DNA from: Bemisia tabaci
Taxonomy: Eukaryota > Arthropoda > Insecta > Hemiptera > Aleyrodidae
DNA: 64,000 nt
Direction of reading: 5' to 3'
Assembly (NCBI RefSeq): GCF_918797505.1
Contig: NC_092794.1
Span: forward strand, 32,788,122-32,852,121
The position numbers and the translations under genes are program-made. Shown here piece after piece: positions 23,986 to 35,329 of the stretch. Position 1 is the first letter of the stretch; the number at the start of each line of letters is the position of its first letter. The notes beneath the pieces were generated by a model. It was not told where the DNA came from. It worked only from the letters and a program-made list of their open reading frames with translations, and made no database searches.

Positions 23986-24046
23986 GTAAGTCAATTGTTC
24001 TCTTTTCAAGTTTTTATAACTTTCTATCTATCCTTCAAAGCGTTTA

Positions 24047-24793
24047 CAGTAGAAGCTTGATAAAACGACACACGTTTGTGACAGAAAACCGCTTATATCG
24101 TTATTTTCGTGCGGCCTCGTTGTTTCGCCCATTAGAACAATGTAAAGAGTTCCTGCTAATAGCCGCTTACAACAGCCAAAATTTTTCTTCCCCAATAGAA
24201 AAATATCCAAAATGAACTAGGTTGTCCCCAAAAATTTCTGTGCTGAGTTTTGGAACAACGCAATCTATTGTCAAATGGTTATTCTAAAAACTCGATATAT
24301 TGGAATCATTATCCAGTTATTGGTAGTGGTGTGGCGCGCTCTGCGACAAATCGATCGATATGCCACTTAAACCTATGGGAAAGGATCGATAAATAGGGTG
24401 TTCACTACGAACACCTTAATAATCAATCTCTTACTATAGCTTCAAATAGGGAAATATTGATAATTGATCATTCATGCTTCACCCAAAATTGATAAACATT
24501 ATTTCACGTCAGTTTTAAGAAATGACAGCTTGTTGCATGGATAAGTTTTACTGTTTTGCATTCGGTAAGAATGTATTCATTTCTCCTGCTCCCAATCCCA
24601 AGAAATCAGGTATTAGTTGTCACCATGTGGCATCAGGCAGCATCTAACAGACCCAATTATCACGGAGAGGCGTGAGCCGTGCGGTTGCTGCCTAGATTTC
24701 AATCTTTATGCGGAAAAAGCTTGAACCAGGAACCCGCTAATAATGTAACATTCGATCGATCCCAATGCGTTCAATTATAAGTGGTGTCTACTG
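24047..24793. mobile_element. Pogo/Tigger-type MITE, TA target
   Basis: Left end CAGTAGAAGCTTGATAAAAC after TA, right end complement CAGTAGACACCACTTATAAT before TA (24794-24795). CAGTAGA with a following A/T-rich CGnT motif is typical of pogo/Tigger TIRs. No transposase frame remains in its 747 bp. Confidence 0.65.
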
Positions 24794-25084
24794 TATGCAG
24801 TTAAAAGAATTTGTGCCTTAAACCTATAGGGTAGGGCAACATGCAAGTAGAGAGATTATTCCGCTTAACTAAGGAATGAGATGTGCCACTTATTCGCCTT
24901 TTATGCTCATGTTGAAATGCTCTTGTCCTTATCCTTGGACTTTTGAAGCCTGATCAGTAAGTGTAACAGTTGTGCCCTTAAAATTAAATGGAGGATATTG
25001 TTTGTTCACGTAAGATTTTATTTGCTATCAAAGCTGTATCCTTATAATGAAAATATTCCATTTTTAGAAGTTTCACTGGAACTT

Positions 25085-25555
25085 AAATATCGGGTCAGTT
25101 GCGCTGGTCACAGAATTGTGCGCTTGATTCTTGTAGATTAAGTAAAAATAATAAGATCCATCCAAACAGCAACTTCGCAAAACTTCAACAATAATAAACA
25201 TAAACAATCTCAAGAAACAGAAGAATTCGCTTTTTAAGTACCTTTGTATGAGGAGATAACGCACTCAATGCAAAGGGTCAGGCTGTTAGTCAGTTCGCCA
25301 CAGTTTGTGTATGTTTAATGCTGTTGAAGTTTTGCATCGCGCCCTCTGCATAACTTATGGAACACACAAGGAAGAAACCAAGGGTGTCACCACAGTGATG
25401 GATGACGTCAAGAACCCAACTTTTCTAAGCGCGATATCTCCGTTAATATTAAACGTAGGAAGTTGCTATTTAGACAGATCATATTATTTTTAGCTAATCT
25501 ACCTGAATCAAGCATCAAAGCACGATTCTGTGACCTGCGCAATGGACCCTCTTAA
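25085..25555. repeat. Fold-back repeat (arms about 90 bp)
   Basis: 25090-25175 (GCGCTGGTCACAGAATTGTG, GTAGATTAAGTAAAAATAAT) pairs with the complement of 25455-25550. Probably a MITE; the ends are not clear. Confidence 0.65.
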
Positions 25556-26164
25556 AACATTACAAGCGTTTTTGTCAGAGGGTTTCCTCAGGGTGTCCGA
25601 AAAGTCCCCTCCCCCCCTCTAACTTTTGACCTAATTGAGGTAGAGATTTGAAACTTGGAGGATGTTCCTAGGTTGAAGGGAGCTGCTTTTTGACCCCCCT
25701 AAAATTTTCGGGGGCCCTCCTTGGAGGTGGGTGGGTAATGGACCCCACTTTTTTTTTCAAATGGGAAGACCCCCTTTGTGATACCTCGTTCAAAAGAGCA
25801 TAAAAAAAGAAAAATTTTCGCGTAAACCTGAAGTCATTATCTCAAACTGTTTCAATATGGCGACCGGTTAAGGTTTGAGATGGCCGAAAATGGACACCTA
25901 GGTTTTTTGTCGGTGGATTTGCCTGAAATTCGATACGTGGGGGTACATAATTCAACACAAGAAAAACGAATTTGGAGTTGGATTTTCAAAGACACTAAAA
26001 TTGTCAAAATGGCGGCCAATTGAAGATCAAAATGGTCGAATCATTTTTTTTTTTTTTAGAAATCTAATTTCACATTTGTTAATTTCATGCCAAAATACCC
26101 GTAGGTTTCAAGTTGCAGGCAAATCCAAAGGCGAATAACCGAGATGCCAATTTTTGGCCATTTT

Positions 26165-27300
26165 TATTTATTTATTTATTTTAAAGTTGGTACATAAACT
26201 CCCTTTAAGGGATTGTAAAAGTCGTACAAATGAATCAGATACAGATCGTATAAATGATTCAAATTATGCAATGTAAGAACAAAATAAGAAAATGACTAAG
26301 AGCAAAATAAGAAAATGACTAAGAGCAAAATAAGAAAATGACTAAGAAGGGATGGATGAAGGCTAAAGATTTGAGAGGTCTTCAACAAAGTAGAGTGCAT
26401 TCTCCAAGACAAAAGCCCTAAGTTTGAGAAAGAAGACGTTTATTTCACCCCTCTTAAGTGTTTTTCTCATCTCAGAGGGAAGGGCATTAAGTATTTGAAT
26501 TGATGCTGGTCTCATATTTGTTTTTGAAATAGAGTAGGTGAACTTTTCTGGAGTTATGAAATTATGCCCGGTGTCGTGGCTATGTGAGGGGAACAACTCA
26601 TTAAGATCAATTATTTTGTTGAATATAGCATACTTGAATCTCTAAATACAAAAAGGGCACATGTCCAGAAAACCAAATTGTTCAGGAGACACAAAAAACT
26701 GTTTATTTTGTGGTAGATATTTTTTGGAAAGTCGTTGTGTTTAAAAATACCGGCGCGGGGCGAAGCGAAGCGCCGGTTTTTTTAAACATAACGACTTTCC
26801 AAAAAATATCTACCACAAAATAAACAGTTTTTTGTGTGGCCTGAACAATTTGGTTTTCTGGACATGTGCCCTTTTCATATTTACTGATTCACTTTAAAGT
26901 TTCATGTAAATAGTTTATTTTGTTTGAAGACTTCTTTACAGGGGTAGTTGGAGGGGACATTAAACGAGATTCTGAGTATTTTCTTTTGCTCGATAAACAA
27001 ACTCTCTGAGTGAGAGCTTCTGCTCCAGAGAATGATCCCATATCTCAGATGAGATACGATACGCCCATGATAAAGCAGTAGTGCCACCTCTCTTGATGTT
27101 ATCTTGACAAGATTCCTTAAGGCCCATTTATGACTTTGTATTTTACTGATCGCATGATCAATGTGGGTTTTCCAATTGAGATGCTGTTCTAAGTGGACCC
27201 CTAGAAATCTCGTCGTGGTACCCAAATCTAGGCAAAGGGAATAATTCAATTTAATTGATTGCACTGGCGAATCTGTCAGAGCAGATGGTGTGTAATACAG
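26165..27300 (-). mobile_element. 5'-truncated LINE (Jockey/CR1-like) fragment
   Basis: Minus-strand fragment with the end of the reverse transcriptase at 27264-26902: FLGVHLEQHLNWKTHID, then ALRNLVKITSREVALLLYHG, LRYGIILWS and EQKKILRI, the thumb/C-terminal pattern of Jockey- and CR1-type LINEs. The 3' part follows at 26596-26363 (KTNMRPASIQILNALPSEMR), and a (TAAA)n tail lies at 26165-26182. The fragment lacks the endonuclease and RT active-site regions. A MITE interrupts it at 26636-26890. It was inserted into the older TIR element, between its arms. Confidence 0.8.
26636..26890. mobile_element. Fold-back MITE with GC core, 4-bp TSD (ACTT), copy 2
   Basis: Same arms as 7366-7621 with core CGGCGCGGGGCGAAGCGAAG (26751-26770). 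ACTT is duplicated at 26632-26635 and 26891-26894. It interrupts the LINE fragment, so it is the youngest layer here. Confidence 0.87.
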
Positions 27301-28045
27301 CCAACTTTAACTGGCCGCCATTTTGAAGTGGTTTGAGATATTGACTTCAAGTTTGCGCGAAAATTTTGCTTTTTTTTAAATGTTCTTTCAAACGAGATAC
27401 CACAAAGGGAGTCTTCGCATTTGAAAAAAAGTTGGGGTACGTTACCCCCTCCCCCCTAAGGGGGCCACCAAAAAAATAGAGGGGTCAAAAAGCAGCTCCC
27501 TTAAATCAAGGAACATCCTACAAGTTTCAAATCTACCTTAATTAGGTCAAAAGTTAGATGGGGGGAAGGGACTATTCGGACACCCTGTATGAGAAAGAGT
27601 GAAGATGAAGTGAGTTATTAGAAGACCTTTGTTTATTTCATTTTCAACGTCCTAAGAAGTTGTAACTTACAGTTCGTTTTTATAACCGGTCCTCTTTGTT
27701 TCCATGCCCAAAACCAAATGCATCTAGAAAAGATAAAGCTATTGTATCTTTGTTTTTAGTTGATCTTATCCTCATACGTTTTGAGAGCAAATCACCAAAT
27801 TTCGCCTTTGGCCAAAAAATTGCAATAAGTAACTACAGTTTGAAAATGATCAATTCCCAAGAAAAAATTATTTAGACTCTGCTTCGTGAAGAGCTCCTTT
27901 ATTCATCTTTTTTATCCAATAAAGTACGGATGAAGCTATCTTTCTTTATCATATTTTTCTTTTAGGTTTGTTAGAGGGCTAATGTTTTTCATCACTTTGA
28001 ACATGCATTGTTTTCTCACAGGTTGATGGAATGATTTTGTTTCAG

Positions 28046-28258
28046 TTGAGCGATGAAGAAAAAACAAAAATGGAAGAAGCAATCGACGAGAAGATCAAAT
28101 GGTTGGAGGAAAACCAAGATACAGATGGAGCAGAATACCAGAAACAGAAAAAGGACCTGGAGCAAATTGTTCAGCCTATCATTGCCAAATTGTACGCCGG
28201 CCAAGGACCACCGCCACCAGCTGGTGGTGACTCTGATGATCTCAAAGAAGAATTGTAG
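28046..28258 (+). CDS. Hsc70-3: BiP terminal exon: lid helices and KEEL ER-retention signal
   Basis: 213 bp encoding 70 residues and a TAG stop. It starts LSDEEKTKMEEAIDEKIKW, directly continuing GSK of the previous exon as in other BiPs, then the lid helix QKQKKDLEQIVQPIIAKLY, a Pro/Gly-rich flexible tail (GQGPPPPAGGDSDD) and the C-terminal LKEEL. KEEL replaces the usual KDEL; KEEL is known to serve ER retrieval in other ER residents such as ERp72, so retention is expected. The start is set by the TTTCAG acceptor at 28040-28045, not by the upstream in-frame ATG at 28031, which is intronic. Confidence 0.96.
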   Translation: MSDEEKTKMEEAIDEKIKWLEENQDTDGAEYQKQKKDLEQIVQPIIAKLYAGQGPPPPAGGDSDDLKEEL

Positions 28259-31200
28259 ACTAATTCACCACACACAGCATTCAAATTCAGCCAAAATTTT
28301 TCTCTTCTGTCCGAACTTTCTCCTCTCAAGCGTCGCATTACTTATGGCTGCCAAGTAGAGAACGTCAGGTCATCCAATTTACCTCCACTCTTCGTTTTTG
28401 CAGGAGGTTATTCTGCAGCTTCTAGGAGTTATTCTGAGCTGTGAATGTGAGATAATTTATTTTTTAAAAAATGTTAAAATTTTCAAGGGACCTGACATTC
28501 AGGTTCCTAACTTGGCCTTAAAAGTCAAATCCACACAATTATTATATGATAATTGGGATTTTATCGATTGTCAAAATCATGCCAAATAGGGCAATTGCGT
28601 TAATCACAGAATCTTGTTTCAACAACTTGTCACTATGCCAAGTGTCTGCATCCTAGTTTAATAGAAGTATTGCTCTTTTATAAACGCAGAGGTTGTCCTC
28701 TAGCTATTTTAGGGACAATATTTCCGAAGTCTAGACTTACATTTAGTCTTCTGTCATCGTTTTTTTAAGTCTAAATTTGCTAGTCTAAATCAGAAATTCA
28801 ATCATCCATAGTCTATTCAATAGTCTAAAATGCAATCATCAGAATGCAAATTTGTATAGGTGCAACTGACCTCACGCATCAAACCTACTTTATACCACTA
28901 AAAGTGTAGTGCAATCATTTTAACTAAAGTATTCCCCTCTAATGCCTCATCACCTCCCCAATCATGCTTGGAAGTCACTCTCACGGCTTTTTTGAACTTG
29001 AGTAAAGTCACAAAAGGCCATCTATTTTCCTGTAGTCCAGTCATTATCATTCTTGATTGCACCATTAAGAACCCTTACATGTCCCTCACTGCAAACTAGT
29101 CTTTAAATTTGAAGTACGAGGTAATTACTTACCATACGCTCATTGATAAAAGTTCTCTCTTTCCTCTCTCTATTTTTTAGTTTTTGCGTCGTAAGTGCAC
29201 TGTGTAGCCCTGGAAAGTTTGGGCACATGAATCTTCCATAGTCATACCCTTAATTGCTATTGAATTGGATGCATTTATGTGGAAGGAGTTAATCTGCAAT
29301 ACTGCCGTCCAAAGCACAAATACCACAATACCATTTCCAAATTTTGCATTTCTCCTTGACTCATAATGATCAATCATAAAAAAATCTGATTGCCACTGTG
29401 CTCAAGGTTTTTATTTCGAGTCCCCCCTGTCAGTCATTTTGAAAAACTAAAGAATGAGTATCAGTTGTTTCCTTTGTAATGTAGCATTTTGTCAGGAAAT
29501 GGCCAAACAAGAATAGAATGGAGGAGTGACGCTTTTACCTAGGAAGGTAGGATGGAAATCCTATGTAAACAGACTCCCCTGCGTTGACATTTCCAACTCG
29601 TGATTCTGCTATATTCTCTCTTTAGTATTGGTCCAAACCTGCCTAACCTTATATCTTACCAACACACCAATCCTTCAGCTATAAGATAGATGGGTTGCTG
29701 GTCTGAGATTGGTTAAATTTGTGCATAACTGAAGGCCTCAAATTCAGCTGTCCAGTCTGATCAGGGGCAATTCTCTCAAGCTGATACTACCATCTTTTCC
29801 CCGAAAGTATATTTAAATTAGATTGATTCCAAGAGAGGTAGTCTGCTGCCATGAATATTTATTACTTCAAATACATCTAACGGGAAAAATCTAGTGTTGT
29901 CCATTTGTGAGATCCGCCAGTGAATTTCATCCCATGAGTTTGAATCGATTATGTCTGAAGGCTGATGTGTAAACATTCTATTTGTACAACTGGATGACTT
30001 CTAGTCAAACCGACCTATCCATCTTTTGGTTTCAAAAGGGTTTTTACGCCTCCTTATATAAACAGTAGGCTGTATAATAATCTTTCAAATTTTCTCCTAT
30101 CTACTTTTTCACTAATTGAAAATAATTTGAAGTAAAGCCATCAGTTCTTTTGAGCATAACAGAACACGAAAACAGCACACAGACTATTATCATAGAACCT
30201 TAAGTGGAGATAGGTCTGAATAGCTAAATGTAATCTGGTCGGATCCGCCACAATTTTTTTCATTTTCTCGCTCCCCAATTTTTTTTTTTTCACTTGTCAC
30301 TTACACATTTGGAATATTTTTTTATGATCCTTGAGCATGATGTAGATTGCTTTAAAAAATAAAGTCCTAAAATGTGATGAAACGTGATAAAGTATGTAAC
30401 TGAACAAACTTTTTGTTTGGTATACCTCATCCATTTGCTTCGCAGTAAGCCCTATAAATGAAGCAATAAAGTAAATCGCGGGTACAGAATCTAGTAAGAT
30501 GTACTCACTAATGATGCAATTCCACACATACTCCTAGCCTCCCAAGTATCTTTTTTGCCAACCTTCAAGATGTATTCTTACTTGAGCATTCTGAAAAAAT
30601 GAAATGTCTTGACTTTTGAATAGTTCATATTTAATAAGGAGAAATGTTTTGCAGTCCGTCAATGCCAATGTGTCACAACAAATGATCTCTTCTCCATTTG
30701 TGAGGTTCCCTTGAATAATCACGCATCTTGGTAGTAGAAAAGAGCCCTAATACTTGTAAAATATTTGTAAATGAGTGTGAAGGTGTATGAATGTTTTTGT
30801 ATGAATTTCGAGCAAATTTGTTTTTCTATGTGTAATATACGAAATTATTTATAATTTTCTCTTTTCCATCCTTTACCTATGCTCACTTATCAAACAAATT
30901 CTGATAAATTTTAACCTTAAAGACGTAAACCATGCATCCTGTGTTACAGAAGGTGTGACAACTTTTAAAAATTTGCATGGAGCACCCACCGAAGAGTGTT
31001 AGCACTGACCTCGAATAGATGAGTTCGTGTGTAATTGCGCACATCTGCGCATGCGCAATAGTGGCTCCTGTGAATTTTTGTCGGATTTTTAGGATTTCTT
31101 TTGGGTTGATTATTCGTTTGCAATAGTGAAACTTTGCAATTCGTTGTAAAATCACATGCCCTACATCTTTTGCTCTTAGGACTAGTGTCTGATAGTAGAC

Positions 31201-31430
31201 TCTAACATGTTATTCGCGAAAAACCGAGCGTGCAAATGAATTCACCATTGCCTCTCTGCAGTCTCTTCGAGTAGTTCGAGTGTCTGGGACACACGCTCTC
31301 TCCCCCTCACCGCCAGCCCATCCTGAGGTTTTGAGAAACTTGTCATGCTTTGCCTGTAGTACCCTGTACAAAACATAGCTGGACGCGCAGTCTACGTGAA
31401 CTGGCGAAATTCCTTGAAAATTTCAAGATC
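28259..31430 (+). other. BiP 3' UTR and downstream flank, no other gene seen
   Basis: The sequence after the BiP stop must begin with the 3' UTR, but I find no convincing AATAAA with a downstream GT-rich element close to the stop; the first clear AATAAA is at 30465-30470, which may be unrelated. There is no coding exon, RNA gene or clear mobile element in this 3.2 kb. It is among the longest repeat-poor stretches of the window. Confidence 0.5.
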
Positions 31431-31437
31431 TGATCTA

Positions 31438-32186
31438 TAGGGTGTCCGGAAGGTAACGTACTTAACTTTCAGGATCGATTTTTCGGCTCAAAATATGACT
31501 ATTTTTTCCTATACACATATGCCAGAAAACGCTTCATAAGTGAGCTACGCGCTTCCAAAGTTGCCATTTTTATCTTTCAAATTCATGTAACTCCTCGTTA
31601 TTTTGTCGTAAGCAGTTGAAACTTGGTGTAGAGGGGTATTTTTTAACGCAACGTTCATTTTTCATGTTTTCAAGGACGTACGTCTTTGAGTAATGACGTA
31701 ACGAGCATTCCCTAATTTTAAAATTGCGATAAGTTGTTTGATAGATGATATTTGGAAAAACGGACTACACCACGTAAAATGCGAAATTCGGATTCAGCGT
31801 CCAAAAATACATAAAATCACTCATCAAACAGTTTTCCGGGTTTCTCCAAGAACTTCCATATTGCCTTGACTATGACGTTATTATCCAAAAAAAATCGCGT
31901 ATGGTCTTCCAAAGAATTGAATTTTTTTAAAATGAACCGTGGTAAGTCCTTGAAAACATGAAAAATGAACGTTGCGTCAAAATATACCCCCCTACACCAA
32001 GTTTCAACTACTTACGACAAAATAACGAGGAGTTACATCAATTTTAAAGATAAAAATGGCAACTTTGGAAGCGCGTAGCTCTTTTATGAAGCGTTTTCTG
32101 GCATATGTGTATCGGAAAAAATAGTCATATTTCGAGCCAAAAAATCGATCCTGAAAGTTAAGTATGTTAACTTCTGAACACCCCGT
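31438..32186. mobile_element. Fold-back TIR element, GGTGTCC family, complete copy
   Basis: TAGGGTGTCCGGAAGGTAAC to its complement, between TA dinucleotides (31436-31437, 32187-32188). The phrases GATCGATTTTTCGGCTCAAA and ACACATATGCCAGAAAACGC recur inverted near the right end. 749 bp, non-coding. Confidence 0.82.
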
Positions 32187-32438
32187 ATGATGTGTCTCGA
32201 ACACATCGGACTCGAAGATCGTTGATAGGCAACAGTCAACAGTTCCATCGATGAGCCTCTTTGAAGCCCCTAGTTTGTGCCTGGGCTGGACGCTTGTAAC
32301 TTAACACTGGACGTGGCAATCGGTGCGGGACACTGCACTATGGTCTCATAGCCCGACTTAAGTGGCACTAAATCAGATATGTATGTTTCTAACTAGCTAC
32401 ATGAGTTTTTAGGGGTTCTTGGGTCGCTGAGTGTAAAT

Positions 32439-32874
32439 TAGAGTCCCTTTATACCCAGAGTTAAGACAACTCACTTTTGGTTGGGCTGAAAGTGGCCTAA
32501 AAAAAAATCCAATTCTGATTGGTTCTCGCTCATGGAGGCCGAAACGAGTGCACCAAGATGACGGTACCTCGAATGTGAACAAGAATAATGAAAATATTAC
32601 CTAATTATGGTTTATCAAGAGTAAATTGTTATTTCCATCGGTCCAAAATGAAAATAGATTAAGAAATTATTCACAAACCAATCTCATTTTCTTTGTAATT
32701 GATCAATTTGTTGATGTTGTTGTTTTTGTGTGACAGATATCGCAGGATTCCTGATCCTTAACCCTCAATATCGTTCGTTTGGGTGCACTCGTTTCGGCCT
32801 CCATGGCCAGCCAAGGCCGGCTGCCAGTCAGCTGATAATTGAGTTGTCTTAACTCTGGGCATAAAGGGACTCTA
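32439..32874. mobile_element. hAT-type MITE, 8-bp TSD GTGTAAAT
   Basis: TIRs TAGAGTCCCTTTATACCC and (inverted) TAGAGTCCCTTTATGCCC flank 436 bp. GTGTAAAT is duplicated exactly at 32431-32438 and 32875-32882. TIR start TAGAG fits the hAT consensus (YARNG) and 8 bp is the hAT duplication length. The subterminal CGAAACGAGTGCACC is also inverted-repeated. No transposase. A similar left end is found at 63420. Confidence 0.88.
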
Positions 32875-32980
32875 GTGTAAATATGCTAATATTCTTCATA
32901 AAAAAAATCAATTTTTAACATTTTTATAGTTCGTTATAACTTTGTTGACAAACCTTAAATTGAGGCAGTAATGATATGCA

Positions 32981-33080
32981 CTTGCGGTGGTGTAGTAGAC
33001 ACCGCATCTCACCCATATTTATGAGATCTTGGGTTCAATACTCAAGGGAGGAACACTTTTTTTTTTTTTTTTTTTTTAGC
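32981..33080 (+). repeat. tRNA-like sequence followed by T-run
   Basis: D arm GGTG-TAGTAGA-CACC (32989-33003), anticodon-like stem ATCTCA/TGAGAT with a 10-nt loop, and T arm TTGGG-TTCAATA-CTCAA (33029-33045) with a standard 7-nt loop. A T-run of over 20 bases (from 33057) would end Pol III transcription. The acceptor stem does not pair, so it is a tRNA-derived repeat rather than a tRNA. Confidence 0.55.
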
Positions 33081-33529
33081 TTAAAAATTGAGTTAAACCA
33101 AAAAGAAAATTAAGGAGGGTGACTAAGGTCGAAAAACATGCAAATCGCATAGATGCCTTAAATTAAGGAACAGCCGCCGAACGAGACTTTCCCGATCAAT
33201 TTTCACAACAAGCGAATCCAAGTACTACAAATCAACTTTTTTTTAATATGTTGTATGTACAGATGTGTAAGAGCCGCTACATACGTCAATATGATGAGAA
33301 CCTTAAGCGTGGCAAGTAATCCAATTATACCCTTTTTAGTACTTTAAGATGATTTTTCTCGATAACTTGGCGTTGTAGGAAAAAGTCTCATGCAAAACAC
33401 TCTTTTCATTTTTTACACTATTTTCAAAACAAAGATGGTTTATGGGGTTTGTAGGTGAAATTACATTTTACATTTTTTTTACATTTTAAATGAAAAAAAA
33501 AATTGTCGAAAAATGACGACAGTGGATCA

Positions 33530-34140
33530 AGGCCCCTGAAAATTCATCGGAGGCCATTTTAAGCATAGAGAAAATACAGAAGGTGGTGGCAAGCTGAGAA
33601 ATGTACTTTTCTACGTCACAGCTAAAAATGAAGCCGCCCTTCTGATTGGTCAATAGGATAGCAGGAAAACCGAGACCTCTTTGAAATTTAAAAAGGAGCG
33701 GGAAAGGTTGTGAGGTTCCCTTTTAATTTGGCTCTAAAAACTTGTAACTATGACTTATTATATTTCAATATATTTTTCTATCAATGTTCGACTGTAACTG
33801 AAAATAAATTTTAAGTTAAAAATATATATTTCATATAATAACAACTTTTATCTCGACTCGTCCCGTTTTGAAAATATAAGCATGTTAAATTACGTTCTGT
33901 GCGTCAAAAAAGCAGAAATTGGAGAGTTATGGTAACTAATGTTCAATTATAGGACTTTCAATGTTAGTTTGAGTGGTGATGCAGGCCTTGAAACAGATTC
34001 CATCATTAAAAGCATGAAATGTACTTTTTTTTTAACAGCGCGCCAGTCCCCGATGTTCTTTTCTACATCACAGCAAATCTTCAAGATGGCTGCCTTGCCA
34101 CCACCTTCTGTATTTTCTCTATGATTTTGAGGGCCAGTAA
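33530..34140. mobile_element. Fold-back MITE (probable)
   Basis: Left part 33525-33640 (AGAGAAAATACAGAAGGTGG, GTACTTTTCTAC) recurs inverted at about 34060-34140 and repeats CTAC(G/A)TCACAGC directly at 34060. The ends are not precisely visible. The short frames on both strands at 33939-34168 lie within it and have no homology I recognise. Confidence 0.6.
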
Positions 34141-34284
34141 TGCTAAGCGAAATACTGCATTCTAGCAACCTCCTGGAGGAATGACAACAGTCAAGAAACC
34201 CAGCGAAAACAATGATTTTTCAATTCCAGGATTATGTGTTTGAGGCGCTGCAGCGTCCTTGTATGAGCTCCGTTCGAAAAAATA

Positions 34285-34625
34285 CAAGGTGTATGTTACA
34301 GTTAACATATTTAACTTTCAGAATCAATTCTTCAGCTCAAAATATAACTTTTTTCCCGATACACATATGTGCTACTAAAGCATGTGCTTTCCAAAAACGA
34401 TTTATAAGTGAGCTATGCGCTTCCAAATGCCATTTTTTTTTCTTGCACATTGATGGAACTCCTTGTGATTTTGTGGCAAGTAGCTGAAACATTTGAGGGA
34501 GAGGGGTATTTTTTATCGTCCTCTTCATTTCGTGTTTTCAAAGATGTGCGTCTTCGGAAAATGACGTTACAAGCGTTCCTGAATTTTAAAATTGCGATAA
34601 CTTTTTCGGTCGATAATATTGGGCA
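34285..34625. mobile_element. GGTGTCC-family element, left arm only
   Basis: Starts next to TA (34283-34284) and follows the left arm of 31438-32186 (TTAACTTTCAGAATC, CACATATG, GAGCTATGCGCTTCCAAA) for about 340 bp, then stops without the inverted right arm. Confidence 0.7.
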
Positions 34626-34756
34626 ATAGTGGCGGGTGGCTTAGGGTCAAAAATCACCCTACTAGTTCAAATTAGGCTACCAGCATGAAACTTGATGAAA
34701 GTGTGGTTTAAGGTACTTGGAACGAAAATCCATCGGGACACACGCTGGATCTCCTA

Positions 34757-35166
34757 TGGCTTTGTCTCCACGGGATTTGTCCCAAGTTCGAATCGCAGGA
34801 ATGAAACTTCTTGGATTTTTCCCAGTTACCGTCTCCATGGGACGGGGCTCATACAGTCCTGCGACTAGTTTGCGCGGGAAGATAAATTAGTTAAGTCGAG
34901 TATTTAACCGGGATTAAAATACGAATTGCACTCAATTGACAATCAAACACATTATTTTAACTAAACCAACATTAACAATAAAGTAATGAATAAAATATCG
35001 CACAATTCGTTTTCCCTTCTTCTCTCTCTCTCAGTGGGTCCTAGGGGTACAAGGACCATACTTGGTACTAGGAAAAATGTTGAGTAAACTCAATATTTTT
35101 CCTAACATCGTGAATGGGATTTTTCCCAGGGACAAATCCCGTGAAAAATCTCGTGGAGACAAGGCC
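34757..35166. mobile_element. Fold-back MITE (about 410 bp)
   Basis: GGCTTTGTCTCCACGGGATT at the left and the complement of GGGACAAATCCCGTG...GGAGACAAGGCC at the right. Non-coding interior with AT-rich and CT-rich tracts. Confidence 0.7.
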
Positions 35167-35329
35167 TATGTTTCCGCGTATTTTGGGCGCCATTTTCCAA
35201 GATGGCCGCCATAAGCTGATTTTCATTATAATCTCATTCTTCAGGCGTTCTAACCTACCTATTAACATGAAATTTGGCAGGAATATACTTGAGTGTGTCT
35301 AAAATGAGAAAAAATTGACACTTTCAAAA

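Larger units (their letters stand above)
25589..27587. mobile_element. Fold-back TIR element hosting nested insertions
   Basis: CAGGGTGTCCGAAAAGTCCC at the left and its complement at the right (TA at 27588-27589; the left TA is lost). It is related to the family at 21764. The left arm 25589-26165 and right arm 27301-27587 are separated by a LINE fragment that itself contains a 255-bp MITE, giving three layers of insertion. Confidence 0.8.
23986..28045 (+). other. BiP intron, 4.1 kb, pogo MITE, fold-back and LINE relic
   Basis: GTAAGT...TTTCAG intron. It contains the pogo-type MITE 24047-24793, an inverted-repeat pair at about 25085-25555, and the nested element 25589-27587 with a LINE fragment and a 255-bp MITE inside. 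The last 450 bp (27590-28045) show no recognisable feature apart from the splice acceptor ATTTTGTTTCAG. Confidence 0.85.
1433..28258 (+). other. Hsc70-3: Gene span of BiP/GRP78 (ER Hsp70), 3' five exons
   Basis: Gene-level entry for the ER-lumenal Hsp70 chaperone BiP (HSPA5; Hsc70-3 in insects), which folds secretory proteins in an ATP-driven cycle and regulates the unfolded-protein response. Five exons (1433-1699, 14067-14462, 15448-15585, 23761-23985, 28046-28258) give 89+132+46+75+70 = 412 residues plus a stop. All introns are phase 0 and every GT-AG border is canonical (donors GTGAGA, GTAATT, GTAAGC, GTAAGT). The four introns are 12367, 985, 8175 and 4060 bp, and three are packed with transposable elements. 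The first exon seen starts mid-ATPase domain, so roughly 245 N-terminal residues, with the signal peptide, lie upstream of the window. No frameshift or stop is seen, so the gene looks functional. Confidence 0.96.

Noticed and set aside
28031..28045. In-frame ATG upstream of the last BiP exon as an alternative start
   Set aside because: It belongs to the polypyrimidine tract/acceptor ATTTTGTTTCAG; splicing at 28046 gives the conserved GSK-LSDEEK join.
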